Source: Franconibacter helveticus LMG 23732
Lineage (GTDB): Bacteria > Pseudomonadota > Gammaproteobacteria > Enterobacterales > Enterobacteriaceae
Assembly (NCBI RefSeq): GCF_000463115.2
Contig: NZ_AWFX01000042.1
Span: 378,342-442,341 of the forward strand
DNA: 64,000 nt
Direction of reading: 5' to 3'
In this document: positions 36,330-45,466 of the stretch, piece by piece
How the letters are laid out: every line of letters starts with the position of its first letter
Numbering within the stretch: position 1 is the first letter of the stretch
Translations under genes and position numbers: made by a program
Notes under the pieces: model-generated
Told to the model about the DNA's origin: nothing
What the model saw: the letters and a program-made list of their open reading frames with translations, nothing else
Database searches by the model: none

Positions 36330-37104
36330 CGCCCTGCTTAGCCTCTACCCCGTGCAGCCCGGTCGCCTGCACCACCTTTCGCACTTCTGCCGAGGATAAA
36401 TAGCGCAGCAGCGCGGCGGCTTTTTCAGGCTCATCCGAAGTTGCCGTCACCGCGCCGGCAAACCGGGTAGTGTACTGCACGCTTTCAGGCAACTCGCCAA
36501 TGAACGTGGCGCCAGGCACCGGCAACAGCTCGCTAACCTGCTGAAAGCCGAGGGCATACTGCCCTTTGGCGACCACGGAGGCGACCGGGATCCTGTCCAC
36601 CCGATGCGCTTTTTCGTTAACCTGGTTTTCGATCCCAAGCCGCCGGAACAGGTGCTCACTGACATAGCGGCCGCTGGCGCTGTCGGAATAGGCTATCGAG
36701 CGGGCGTTGAGCAATGCGGCGCGTAGCGCATCTTCAGTGTTAATGCTGACCGGCTTTGTGCCCTTTTTTATCACCGCGCCGATGCGGGAATCCGCCAGCT
36801 CAACCCGTGAACCGGGCAACGTTTTGCCCTGCTCTTCCAGCTTTTGCAGCGCGCTGCCGACCATAATCACCACATCGGCTTGTTCTCCCCGCGCAAGCCT
36901 CGCCGGGATCGCCTGCGGGGTATCCCCCATTGAGGGGCCGGACACGGTCGATAGCGTAATGCCTTCCCGCGCCGCAAAACGTGGGGCGAGGGTTTCCCAG
37001 GCGGCTTTGAATCCGCCGGAGATCATAACAGTCAGCGTTTTCGCCTCAAGCGCCGCGCTCCAGGCAACGGCGAAAATACACGCGAAGGCAGGCCAAAATT
37101 TCAC
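36304..37104 (-). CDS. Periplasmic substrate-binding protein (type 2 fold, molybdate/tricarboxylate-like)
   Basis: 266 residues from GTG 37104, chosen because AAGGAG lies 6 bp upstream and a clean signal peptide follows (to AALEA, about residue 21). The mature protein has the type II periplasmic-binding fold of the ModA-like family: LTVMISGGFKAAWE at its start, VVIMVGSALQKLE, and IAYSDSASGRYVSEHLF in the hinge region. No ABC permease or ATPase is nearby. Instead it starts 10 bp after the stop of a major facilitator symporter, so it may be a scavenging or sensing protein for the same ligand. Confidence 0.83.
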   Translation of the reverse strand: MKFWPAFACIFAVAWSAALEAKTLTVMISGGFKAAWETLAPRFAAREGITLSTVSGPSMGDTPQAIPARLARGEQADVVIMVGSALQKLEEQGKTLPGSRVELADSRIGAVIKKGTKPVSINTEDALRAALLNARSIAYSDSASGRYVSEHLFRRLGIENQVNEKAHRVDRIPVASVVAKGQYALGFQQVSELLPVPGATFIGELPESVQYTTRFAGAVTATSDEPEKAAALLRYLSSAEVRKVVQATGLHGVEAKQGVRARDTVQ

Positions 37105-37114
37105 GTTTATCTCC

Positions 37115-38422
37115 TTAGCCGAACGTTTTGCGCGCGTGCTGAAGCGGCGCGGCGCGATGGCGGTATAAGTAGAGCGTCGCCAGCAATGCGCAGAGGGCGG
37201 CAAAACTCATCCAGTAGCCCGGCGACGCTTTATCGCCTGTGTATTCAATCAGCGCGGTAGACATGACTGGCGTGAACCCGCCGAAAACCGCTGTCGCGAG
37301 ACTGTAGGCCAGCGAAAACCCTGCCACTCGCACCTCGCCCGGCATAATTTCGGTAAGCGCCGGGATCATCGCGCCGTTATACAGCCCGTAGATAAAGGAA
37401 AGCCACAGCAGCACGCCCAGCATCATGTAAAAGCCCGGCGCGCCTGCCAGCAAGCTCAGCGCCGGATACGAGGTGGCCAGCGCCAGCAGCGTCATCGCCA
37501 CCAATACCGGTTTACGGCCAAAGCGGTCAGACAACGCGCCGCCCACGGGTAACCAGAAGAAATTGGAAACGGCGACCAGCAGCGTAACCAGCAGGCTGTC
37601 AGAGGCGCTGAGCATCAGCACTTTTTTGCCGAAGGTCGGCGCATAGACTGTTATCAGGTAAAACGCCGTGGTGGTCATCGCCACCATCAACATGCCGGCA
37701 ATCACTACCTGCCAGTTTTTCAGCAGCGTAGTAAACACCTGCCCCATGCCTGGATGGCTTTTGCGCGCGCGGAATTCCTGGGTTTCTTCCAGCTTGCGGC
37801 GAAGAAGAAAAATAAACGGAACAATCAGGCAGCCGAAAAGAAACGGGATCCGCCAGCCCCATTCCCGAATGGCGGTCTCTTCAAGCAGGGCGTTAAGCGC
37901 GAAGCCCATCGCCGCCGCCACCATAATCGCTACCTGCTGGCTGCCAGACTGCCAGCTGGTGTAGAACCCTTTGCGCCCAGGCGTGGCGATTTCCGCCAGA
38001 TAAACCGATACGCCGCCCAGTTCCGCGCCTGCGGAGAACCCCTGCAACAGGCGCCCGGTCAGCACCAGTAAAGGCGCCCAGAGGCCGATGCTGGCATACG
38101 AAGGGATCAGCACGATAAGAAACGTGCCGGTCGCCATAATCGACAGGGTGACAATTAACCCCTTACGTCTGCCCACTTTGTCAATGTACGCTCCCAGCAT
38201 CACTGCGCCGACAGGACGCATTAAAAAGCCCGCCCCGAAAACCGCGAACGTCATCATCAGCGAAGCAAACTCGCTGCTGGCGGGAAAGAAGGTATGCGCA
38301 ATGTAGGTGGCGTAAAAGCCGAACAGAAAGAAATCGAATTGCTCAAGAAAATTGCCGGAGGTAACGCGCAAAATAGCGCCGGCTCGTGCCCGTGACGTTA
38401 AAGGTAAGGAAGCGGTTTGCAT
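37115..38422 (-). CDS. Citrate/tricarballylate-proton symporter (TcuC/CitA-like)
   Basis: 435 residues from ATG 38422, chosen over ATG 38434 because GGAG lies 8 bp upstream. Twelve helices of the metabolite:H+ symporter family. The N-terminal [20 protein letters not shown] and [15 protein letters not shown], and the mid-region [20 protein letters not shown], agree closely with my memory of Salmonella CitA/TcuC, which import citrate or tricarballylate. No tcuA/tcuB oxidation genes are present. Operon with the binding-protein gene 10 bp downstream. Divergent from the leuA paralogue. Confidence 0.82.
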   Translation of the reverse strand: MQTASLPLTSRARAGAILRVTSGNFLEQFDFFLFGFYATYIAHTFFPASSEFASLMMTFAVFGAGFLMRPVGAVMLGAYIDKVGRRKGLIVTLSIMATGTFLIVLIPSYASIGLWAPLLVLTGRLLQGFSAGAELGGVSVYLAEIATPGRKGFYTSWQSGSQQVAIMVAAAMGFALNALLEETAIREWGWRIPFLFGCLIVPFIFLLRRKLEETQEFRARKSHPGMGQVFTTLLKNWQVVIAGMLMVAMTTTAFYLITVYAPTFGKKVLMLSASDSLLVTLLVAVSNFFWLPVGGALSDRFGRKPVLVAMTLLALATSYPALSLLAGAPGFYMMLGVLLWLSFIYGLYNGAMIPALTEIMPGEVRVAGFSLAYSLATAVFGGFTPVMSTALIEYTGDKASPGYWMSFAALCALLATLYLYRHRAAPLQHARKTFG

Positions 38423-38799
38423 TTGAGTCTCCATTATTCATGACGCTTTTGCTGCGCCTGCTCTGAAGACTGGACCAGCGTTGCGCAGTTAATAAGTGCA
38501 ATAAATCAATGGACTCATGCGCAGGCTGCATTAATAACTGCTTTCTTCGCGTAAATCTCTTTGCCTACAATTGTTTACGTTGACTGACGCAGCCTTAAGC
38601 CAGCGGTTGTAAGGAGTAACAGCTTTTCGGTTTTGTGACGACATTCATAACGATAATAAGCAAAAATGTAACTAAAACGTTAATTAATGGAGTTATCCAG
38701 AGCGTCACGTTGTCCAGTTTAAACAATCTGTTGTCCAGCCCGATAAAGCGCGTTGCGCGGCGGCCCAGCAAAATAGCCTGACGTTAAGAGGAGATAATC
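38423..38799. other. 377-bp divergent region between symporter and leuA paralogue
   Basis: Holds the promoter regions of both genes and a pair of direct repeats at 38709-38738 described separately. The stretch 38560-38700 is A+T-rich (AAAACGTTAATTAATGG). No ORF is seen. Confidence 0.5.
38709..38738 (+). promoter_or_regulatory. Direct repeats GTTGTCCAG, 21-bp period (AraC-type site)
   Basis: GTTGTCCAG at 38709-38717 recurs at 38730-38738. A 21-bp period places both copies on one face of the helix, as in sites of AraC-family activators. They lie about 62 bp before the leuA paralogue start. The AraC gene just downstream of leuA is the obvious candidate. Confidence 0.6.
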
Positions 38800-40458
38800 A
38801 TGCTGAGCCATCCGGAAAACAAATACCGTTCTTATCCTCCCCTCAGCCTGCCCGACCGCAGCTGGCCGGAGAGGCAAATTACTTGCGCGCCGCGCTGGCT
38901 TTCTACCGATCTGCGCGATGGCAACCAGGCGCTGGCTGAGCCGATGGACGGCAAGCGCAAGCGCCTGTTCTGGGACTTACTGCTCAAGTGCGGTTTTAAG
39001 GAAATTGAAGTGGCCTTCCCCTCGGCTTCGCAAACCGATTTCAACTTTGTCCGTCAGTTAATTGAGGAAAAAGCGATCCCTGACGATGTTACCCTTCAGG
39101 TGCTTACTCAGGCGCGAGAAGATCTGATTCTGCGCACTTTCGAGTCGCTGCGCGGGGCGAAACGCGCCACCCTGCATCTTTATAACGCCACTGCGCCGCT
39201 CTTCAGGCGGCTGGTGTTCGGCATGGAAAAACAGGAAGTCGTCGCCCTGGCGGTAAAAGCCACGGCGCTGATACGCCAGCAGTGCGAACTGCATCCTCAA
39301 ACCTTCTGGCAGTATGAGTATTCGCCGGAAACGTTCTGCTTTACCGAACCGGCGTTTGCGCTGGAGATCTGCGAAGCCGTGGCGGATGTCTGGGAGCCAT
39401 GCGCGGCGCGCCCGATGATTGTGAACCTGCCCGCCACGGTGGAAGTGAGCACGCCCAACGTTTACGCCGACCAGATAGAGTATTTCTGCCGCCATTTTAC
39501 CCGGCGTAATGAGGTGTGTATTAGCGTTCATCCGCATAACGATCGCGGAACGGGCGTAGCCTGCGCGGAGCTGGCGATAATGGCGGGCGCCGACCGGGTT
39601 GAGGGCTGTTTATTCGGCAACGGCGAACGTACTGGAAATGTGTGCCTGGTGACGCTGGCGATGAATATGTACAGCCAGGGCATTAGCCCCGGCCTCGCCT
39701 TTCATGATATGCCTAAAGTGGTTGAGGTGGTCGAAAGCTGCAACCAGCTGCCGGTGCATCCGCGCCATCCCTGGGCGGGTAGTCTGGCCTATACCGCGTT
39801 TTCCGGCTCGCATCAGGATGCGATTAAAAAAGGTTTTGACGCCCGTAAAGCGGGCGACCGCTGGGAGATGCCTTATCTGCCCGTCGATCCGCAGGATATC
39901 GGATGCAGCTATGAAGCCGTCATCCGGGTCAACAGCCAGTCCGGGAAAAGCGGCAGCGCCTGGCTTATTGAACAAAACCATGGCCTGACGTTGCCCCGCG
40001 CTTTACAGCAGGACTTCAGCCAGCATGTGCAGCAGGAAACGGACAGTCACGGTCGCGAAATGACCCTGAATGCGCTGTGGCAGCTTTTTCGCACGCGCTA
40101 CGGGCTGGTGCCCCAACCGCCGCTTGCGCTTCTTGACTACAAAAGCGAAAGCCAGCAAAACGGCCAGATTAAGCTTGAGGCGACGCTGGCCGTCAGGGGC
40201 GAAACAAGGAAAATCGCCGGGTACGGCAACGGCCTGCTTTCCGCCGCCGCCAGCGGTCTGGCGCGGCTCCTGGGGCAGCCGCCGGTAATAAAAGACTATC
40301 ACGAGCATACGCTTGGCGAGCGCAGCGACAGCCGCTCCGTGGCGTATATTCGCTGCCAGTCAGCCGACGGCGTCACCCGCTGGGGTGTGGGCATCGACAG
40401 CGACGTGTCGCGCGCCTCTTTGCAGGCGCTGCTTAACGCCGCCAGGCAGGAAGATTAA
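38800..40458 (+). CDS. leuA: 2-Isopropylmalate synthase, long (type 2) LeuA paralogue
   Basis: 552 residues. The synthase TIM barrel (about 30-300) has STDLRDGNQAL near residue 35 and SVHPHNDRGTGVA with the metal-binding histidines. Residues 430-550 form the regulatory LeuA dimer domain with GYGNGLLSAAASG. It condenses acetyl-CoA with 2-oxoisovalerate in leucine synthesis, or a related 2-oxo acid. The usual enterobacterial LeuA (about 520 residues, leuABCD operon) is of the other subfamily, so this is a second, probably acquired enzyme. It has no leuBCD nearby but its own AraC regulator overlaps its 3' end by 4 bp. Confidence 0.88.
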   Translation: MLSHPENKYRSYPPLSLPDRSWPERQITCAPRWLSTDLRDGNQALAEPMDGKRKRLFWDLLLKCGFKEIEVAFPSASQTDFNFVRQLIEEKAIPDDVTLQVLTQAREDLILRTFESLRGAKRATLHLYNATAPLFRRLVFGMEKQEVVALAVKATALIRQQCELHPQTFWQYEYSPETFCFTEPAFALEICEAVADVWEPCAARPMIVNLPATVEVSTPNVYADQIEYFCRHFTRRNEVCISVHPHNDRGTGVACAELAIMAGADRVEGCLFGNGERTGNVCLVTLAMNMYSQGISPGLAFHDMPKVVEVVESCNQLPVHPRHPWAGSLAYTAFSGSHQDAIKKGFDARKAGDRWEMPYLPVDPQDIGCSYEAVIRVNSQSGKSGSAWLIEQNHGLTLPRALQQDFSQHVQQETDSHGREMTLNALWQLFRTRYGLVPQPPLALLDYKSESQQNGQIKLEATLAVRGETRKIAGYGNGLLSAAASGLARLLGQPPVIKDYHEHTLGERSDSRSVAYIRCQSADGVTRWGVGIDSDVSRASLQALLNAARQED

Positions 40459-41219
40459 TCGTTGTGAAAATAGTCGCTGGGTGAAACGCCCATCACCCGG
40501 CGAAACATGGCGGTGAACGCGCTGTGGCTGCCATACCCCAGCTCCAGCGCAATCGTCAGCACTGGCTGCCCCTGCGCCAGACGAATTAACGCCTCCATCA
40601 GCCTTGCCCGCCTTGTCCATTCGTTCCAGGTCAGCGCGGTTTGCTGCTGAAAATGGCGGTTTAACGTGCGCTCGCTCATATTAACAAACCGGGCGGCGCG
40701 CTGGCTGGACCATGATTCAGCAGGCCGCGCCCGCATGGTCTGGCAAAGCTCGCGCAGGATCGCCGTTTGCGGATCGGCCAGACCAAACGGCAACACCGCC
40801 ATTCCTCGTATTTCATCCAGAATAAGCTCGTAAATACGCTCGTCGCGACTGCCGCTGGCATAGCGTTCCGCAAGCGCAAGCGAGGCCACGATAAGCTCGC
40901 GCAGCAGCGCGGAGATCTGCACAATCTGGCAAACAGCGGGAAGATCGGCCCGTGCCAGCGGATCGATAAACAGCGTTCTGGCGGCCACCTGACCGGTAAT
41001 ACGCAAGGCGTGGCGCGTACCCGCCGGCAGCCAGACGCCCCGGCCGGGCGGGATCACCCAGCAACCGCTCTGCGTATCAACGCGCACCACCCCGCTCAGG
41101 ATATGCAAAAGCTGGGCGCAGTCATGCTGGTGCCAGGGCTCCGTGGCGCCATGCGCATAATCATGCGCGACAGGAACCAGAGGGCGATGCGTAAAAGAAA
41201 GCGAGGCGCTGGATTGCAT
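40455..41219 (-). CDS. AraC family transcriptional regulator (cupin-AraC type)
   Basis: 254 residues. N-terminal cupin (residues 10-100) with HQHDCAQLLHILSGVVRV and IPPGRGVWLPAGTRHAL. C-terminal double helix-turn-helix (about 155-250) with NMSERTLNRHFQQQTALTWNEW and ALELGYGSHSAFTAMFRRVMGVSPSDY. The pattern resembles NimR-like regulators. Tail-to-tail 4-bp overlap with leuA, and direct repeats of AraC spacing lie before leuA, so it probably activates or represses that gene in response to a small ligand bound by the cupin. Confidence 0.87.
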   Translation of the reverse strand: MQSSASLSFTHRPLVPVAHDYAHGATEPWHQHDCAQLLHILSGVVRVDTQSGCWVIPPGRGVWLPAGTRHALRITGQVAARTLFIDPLARADLPAVCQIVQISALLRELIVASLALAERYASGSRDERIYELILDEIRGMAVLPFGLADPQTAILRELCQTMRARPAESWSSQRAARFVNMSERTLNRHFQQQTALTWNEWTRRARLMEALIRLAQGQPVLTIALELGYGSHSAFTAMFRRVMGVSPSDYFHND

Positions 41220-41572
41220 AAAGTTAAGGGTACTGGCTGACTCGTTAAGTGATAAGGGTCTGTTGTGAATGACTCGCGTATATCCGTGGCTCAGTTATAG
41301 CAAAAAAGGCCGTGAAACCTAAGCGTCCGCGCCTGGACTGCTGAAACGGCTACGCCCTGACTGGCATGCTTTTCCTGGCCGCAGCGGCGGGCGGGCAAAG
41401 CGTTTGTCTGCCTTACCGTGGCGACAGGCGTCATTTTTCTTTACCGCTTACGCCGGTGTTCACGTTTAACGCCTTCAACCAGCCCGTCATCAAACGCTTT
41501 CACTTGCGGGCGCGCCGTGATGAATGCGCCAAGCCAGGCAAGCTGCCTTGCTTACTGTCGCGCCGCTGGCGG
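41220..41572. other. 353-bp intergenic region
   Basis: Upstream region of the AraC gene and downstream of the GGDEF gene. A 37-codon open stretch on the minus strand (41441-41551) reads like the C-terminus of a protein but has a stop directly before it and no start, so it is at most a relic. No hairpin with a T-run was seen. Confidence 0.4.
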
Positions 41573-42532
41573 TTAACCGAGCTTTTTTCTGCGCTTCTCA
41601 GAGTACATCACGCTGTCGCTCTCTTTGATCATCTCCAGCAGCGAAGCATAGTTGCCTGAGTCGCGGTGGAGTATGCCGTAAGAGTAATTGATGTTGTAAG
41701 GTTTGCCGGCGCGCTGGTTGTGCGCCTCCATGCTTGCGCGCAGCTTGTGCAGGTAAGGCTGCGCGTCGCTTTCGCGGGTCAGAAACACGGCGAATTCATC
41801 GCCGCCAAGCCGCCCGGCGATATCTTTTGGCCCCAGATGCTGGCGCAACTGGGCCGAGAAAACTTTCAGCACCTCGTCGCCTTCGGCATGCCCCCACAGG
41901 TCGTTGATGGGTTTGAATTTATCCAGGTCGAAATAGATGATGCTGAAAGGTTCGGCATTCGCTTTAAACGCGTTGAACCGCTTCTCGCCGCTGCGCAAGA
42001 AACCGCGGCGGTTAGGGATGCCGGTCAGGCTGTCGGTCATCGCAAGGCTTATCACGTGAAACTCATCTTCCACAATAAACGCCATATCTTTCAGCGTGGT
42101 GATGTCCTCATCGCTGAAATCGCGCGGCGTTGAGTCGATAAGACAGAGCGTGCCTACCACCGCGCCATCCGGCAGTCGCACCGGATACCCGGCGTAAAAG
42201 CGGATAAACGGCTCGCCGGTCACCAGCGGGTTATCGTGAAAGCGTTCATCAAGGCGGGCGTCGTTCACGATGAACGGCCCTTCCTGCAATATCGCATGCC
42301 CGCAAAACGAAACATCGCGCGTGGTTTCACGGGTGTTCAGCCCCTGGCAGGCCAGCAGCCACTGGCGGTCCCGGTCGAGCAGACTGATCAGCGCCACCGG
42401 CACCCGGAACAGCCTTTTCGCCACCCGCGTCAGGCGCTCAAAACGCTCGTCATCCCTGGTATCGAGCAGGTCAATCATATAGAGCGATTTCAAACGCTCT
42501 TCTTCGTTTTCAGGGATACCAGGAAATTTCAT
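41573..42532 (-). CDS. GAF-GGDEF diguanylate cyclase
   Basis: 319 residues, soluble. The N-terminal GAF sensor (about 20-150) has FERLTRVAKRLFRVPVALIS and SFCGHAI, as in the family of small GAF-GGDEF cyclases. The C-terminal cyclase (160-315) has DSLTGIPNRRGF, FDLDKFKPIND and an intact GGDEF (RLGGDEFAVF). The position of the RxxD inhibitory site keeps the Asp but not the Arg (GPKD), so product inhibition may be weak. It should make cyclic di-GMP in response to a cytoplasmic ligand. Single gene. Confidence 0.9.
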   Translation of the reverse strand: MKFPGIPENEEERLKSLYMIDLLDTRDDERFERLTRVAKRLFRVPVALISLLDRDRQWLLACQGLNTRETTRDVSFCGHAILQEGPFIVNDARLDERFHDNPLVTGEPFIRFYAGYPVRLPDGAVVGTLCLIDSTPRDFSDEDITTLKDMAFIVEDEFHVISLAMTDSLTGIPNRRGFLRSGEKRFNAFKANAEPFSIIYFDLDKFKPINDLWGHAEGDEVLKVFSAQLRQHLGPKDIAGRLGGDEFAVFLTRESDAQPYLHKLRASMEAHNQRAGKPYNINYSYGILHRDSGNYASLLEMIKESDSVMYSEKRRKKLG

Positions 42533-42744
42533 CTTCTACCTCTGAGTCAGGGGAATGCTTGCGTCGGCGCGTCTGAAGAGTCTCTGCCAGGCGATCCTCG
42601 TTCAGGCGACAAAGTAGCATACCTGTAGAAGCATTCAGGTGAAATATCGTTTTATATCCTCGTCATAATGTTGCGTCAGGCGCGCCTTTACCCCTTTGCG
42701 CGCCATGGCGTCCGGCTTGCTGATGAAGCCGCCCTCTCCCGTTT

Positions 42745-44145
42745 TTAGACCGCTTTGCGCTTTATCCGGCTGAGGCTGAACGCCAGCGCGACAAGCGTTG
42801 CCGCAACCGCCAGCCAGAGCGCTATCCGCACGCCCTGCTCTTCCTGAACGATCGCCCCTGAAGGCGCAAACGCCGCAAGGATAACCCCCACAAACGCGGC
42901 GCCCAGGCACTGGCCGAAGGTGCGCATAATGGCCAGCACACCTGAAGCATAACCGCTGTGTTCGCGCGAGGCGTTTGCCAGCATCTCCCGGTTATTCGGG
43001 CTCTGAAAAACGCCGAACCCCAGGCCACAAACCAGCCCACGCAGGCTGATATCCCAGCTGGCGGCGTTATCCGGCAAACTCGCCAGTAAAAACAGCCCAA
43101 CGGCAAACAGACACAGCCCGGCGGTGGAGATAGCAGCCGGGGCGTAGCGGTCGGCAAGTCTTCCGGCCCAGGGCGCCACAAGGATAATGCCGACGGGCCA
43201 GGCGGTGAAAAGCAGCGCTGAGGTAAAAGCGCTGTAGCCGTAGATGTTCTGAAACAGAAACGGCAGCGCGACAAAGGTCATCCCCTGGCTGACAAACGAA
43301 GCCAGCGAGGTAAGCGCCGCCAGGGAAAAACGCGCAGAGGCGAAGAGTTGCAGCGGCAGCAGCGGTTGCGGCGCGCGGCGTTGTCGGCGCACAAAAGCCA
43401 GCCCCGCCACGACCGCCGCCAGCCCGTAAGCCAGCGCCACGGGCAGCGCCTGCCGGTGCGATAACGCATCGGACGCCATCACCACCGCCCCCAGCAGAGC
43501 TGCCGAATAGAGCGCGCCCGCAACGTCAAACGGCCCGCCGGACGTGATGCGCTTACCCGGTATAACGCGCAGGGCAAAAACCAGCGCAATAATGCCCGGA
43601 ATAACGTTAATAGCGAACAGCCAGGGCCAGCCGAGCAACGCCAACAGCGCGCCGCCGAGCACCGGCGCAACGGCGGTGCAGGTTGCTATCAGCAACGCAT
43701 TCAGACCGAGAATGCGCCCGAGCAGCCGGTTGGGAAACACCGAGCGCAAAATAGCCGGCGCAATACTGAGCGTGGCGGCGCCGCCGATGCCCTGCAAAAT
43801 GCGCATAGCCACCAGCATCGTTAACGAAGAGGACAAGGCGCAGCCGAGGGAGGCGAGCGTAAACAGCGCCACGCCAAAGGCAAAAAGCGACCGGAATCCA
43901 AGCCTCGTCGCCAGGGCGGCGAAAATCGCCAGCGTCATGGCGGCGGAAAGCAAATAGCCGTTGGCGATCCAGACCGTTTGCGCGGCAGGCGCGTTCAGCG
44001 CCTGCGCCATTTGCGGCAGCGCAATGTTCACCATAGCGCCATCAAACACCGCCATGGTGGTGCTTATCATTACCGCGGTCATCGCCAGCGCACGCTCGCG
44101 GCCCGGCAATCCTTCATCCCCTGGCCGGTCGGTAAACAATTCCAT
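42745..44145 (-). CDS. DHA2-type MFS drug exporter
   Basis: 466 residues, about 14 helices, EmrB/QacA-like drug:H+ antiporter family. Motifs: TTMAVFDGAMVNIALPQMA in helix 1, WIANGYLLSAAM in helix 2, MRILQGIGGAATLSIAPA in helix 4 and PVLGGALLALLGW in helix 5. No membrane-fusion partner (EmrA) is adjacent, so it probably exports across the inner membrane only. It is divergent from a LysR gene with 133 bp between the starts, the usual layout for a regulator and the exporter it controls. Confidence 0.87.
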   Translation of the reverse strand: MELFTDRPGDEGLPGRERALAMTAVMISTTMAVFDGAMVNIALPQMAQALNAPAAQTVWIANGYLLSAAMTLAIFAALATRLGFRSLFAFGVALFTLASLGCALSSSLTMLVAMRILQGIGGAATLSIAPAILRSVFPNRLLGRILGLNALLIATCTAVAPVLGGALLALLGWPWLFAINVIPGIIALVFALRVIPGKRITSGGPFDVAGALYSAALLGAVVMASDALSHRQALPVALAYGLAAVVAGLAFVRRQRRAPQPLLPLQLFASARFSLAALTSLASFVSQGMTFVALPFLFQNIYGYSAFTSALLFTAWPVGIILVAPWAGRLADRYAPAAISTAGLCLFAVGLFLLASLPDNAASWDISLRGLVCGLGFGVFQSPNNREMLANASREHSGYASGVLAIMRTFGQCLGAAFVGVILAAFAPSGAIVQEEQGVRIALWLAVAATLVALAFSLSRIKRKAV

Positions 44146-44216
44146 AAGATCCTCTGCTGTTGTTTTTGCTTGCGTCTACTCTACTTGCAGTAGCATATAG
44201 GGCGGAAGGCGCAGCC

Positions 44217-44232
44217 ATTGCAGTTATACAAT
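44217..44232. promoter_or_regulatory. ATTG-N8-CAAT site between exporter and LysR genes
   Basis: A dyad in the divergent region, beside another short dyad CTAC-N5-GTAG at 44181-44193. Both are candidates for the LysR protein. They are short, so support is limited. Confidence 0.35.
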
Positions 44233-44278
44233 GCAGCAAACGCCCTCTCTCACTCTTTCCGTAGGGAAACAAAACGCG

Positions 44279-45217
44279 ATGAATGAACCGGACCTGAACC
44301 TGCTGGTCGCGCTTGACGTGTTACTCGCTGAAAAAAGCGTGGCGGCGGCAGCGCGGCGCCTGCGGCTGAGCGCATCCGCCATGAGCCGCACCCTGAGCCG
44401 CCTGCGTGAAACCACCGGCGACCCGCTGCTGGTGCGCGCGGGCCGCAACATGGTGCTGACGCCTTATGCCGAAGCCCTGCGTGAACGCGCGCAGGACGCC
44501 GTGCTGGAAGCCCGCGCGGTGCTGCGCCCTGCCTCGCCTGCGCTGGATATCGCCAGCCACAGGCAGGTGTTTACGCTTCGCGCCAATGACGGTTTTGTGG
44601 AAGCGTTCGGCCCGACGCTTATCGCCGAAGCGGCAAAAATAGCGCCCGGCGTGGTGCTGCGCTTTGCGCCCAAGCCTGAGAAGACCGACAAGCCGCTGCG
44701 CGAAGGCCGGGTCTGTCTTGAAATTGGCGTGCCGGGGGAAATGGGGCCGGAGATCCGCATGCAGATGCTGTTCCGTGACCGCTTTGTCGGCGCAGTGCGC
44801 CGCGCGCATCCGCTGGCGCGACAAGAGACCGTAAGCATTGAGCAATACACCCTGTGGGGGCATGTGATCGCCTCGCGCCGCGGACACGCCGCGGGGCCGG
44901 TGGACGAGTCGCTGGCCGAAGCGGGGTTGAGCCGTAACATCGCCGCCATCGTGCCGGGTTTCCCCGCCGCGCTGGCGGTGGCGCGCAAAACCGATTATAT
45001 CGCCCTGGTTCCCGCCTCGTTTCTTCTCAACCCGGCTGTTGACGATACCCTGCACGTTTTCGCGCTGCCGGTAAAAACCGCGCCGATAACCATTTCGCAA
45101 ATGTGGCACCCGCGAATGGAAGCGGACCCGGCGCACCGCTGGCTGCGGCAGTTTGTAAGAGAGAGTTGTCGGCAGTTGATGATGGGGGAGACCCGCCAGG
45201 CTTACCCTGATGAATAA
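44279..45217 (+). CDS. LysR family regulator of the divergent exporter
   Basis: 312 residues from ATG 44279 (MNEPDLNLLVALDVLLAEKSV), preferred over ATG 44231 because it matches the usual family start. The helix-turn-helix continues with ASAMSRTLSRLRETTGDPLLVRAGRNMVLT. The effector domain spans about 90-300. The divergent DHA2 exporter is its probable target. The motif style (LRLSASAMSRTLSRLR) is that of the NodD/SyrM-like branch. Confidence 0.87.
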   Translation: MNEPDLNLLVALDVLLAEKSVAAAARRLRLSASAMSRTLSRLRETTGDPLLVRAGRNMVLTPYAEALRERAQDAVLEARAVLRPASPALDIASHRQVFTLRANDGFVEAFGPTLIAEAAKIAPGVVLRFAPKPEKTDKPLREGRVCLEIGVPGEMGPEIRMQMLFRDRFVGAVRRAHPLARQETVSIEQYTLWGHVIASRRGHAAGPVDESLAEAGLSRNIAAIVPGFPAALAVARKTDYIALVPASFLLNPAVDDTLHVFALPVKTAPITISQMWHPRMEADPAHRWLRQFVRESCRQLMMGETRQAYPDE

Positions 45218-45422
45218 AGATGTTTCAGCGCAGAGCTTATCTGATCTCCGGCCAACGCCTTTAGTCGTCAGGATGCGGCTCTTTTACCGAAACACTGTCG
45301 CCTGAAAATTTCGAACCGGTAACGATAATGTCGTCGTCATGGTGTGGCTGAGGGCCACATGTCGTGGCGACAGCTCGCCGGGTAGGCTGATGGCAGCATA
45401 AATAAAGTGGAACGGGGGAAAA

Positions 45423-45456
45423 TTAACCAGCCGCTGTTATACAAGAGGCTGGTTTA
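45423..45456 (-). terminator. Hairpin downstream of the dehydratase gene
   Basis: AACCAGCC (45425-45432) with GGCTGGTT (45447-45454), a 14-nt loop, and AATTTT following on the minus strand, 10 bp after the dehydratase stop. Moderate terminator. Confidence 0.5.
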
Positions 45457-45466
45457 ACATGGCTTA

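Noticed and set aside
36304-37104. Molybdate ABC transporter (modA) assignment
   Set aside because: Fold resembles ModA-type proteins, but no modB/modC is present and the gene is coupled to a tricarboxylate symporter, so the symbol is not justified.
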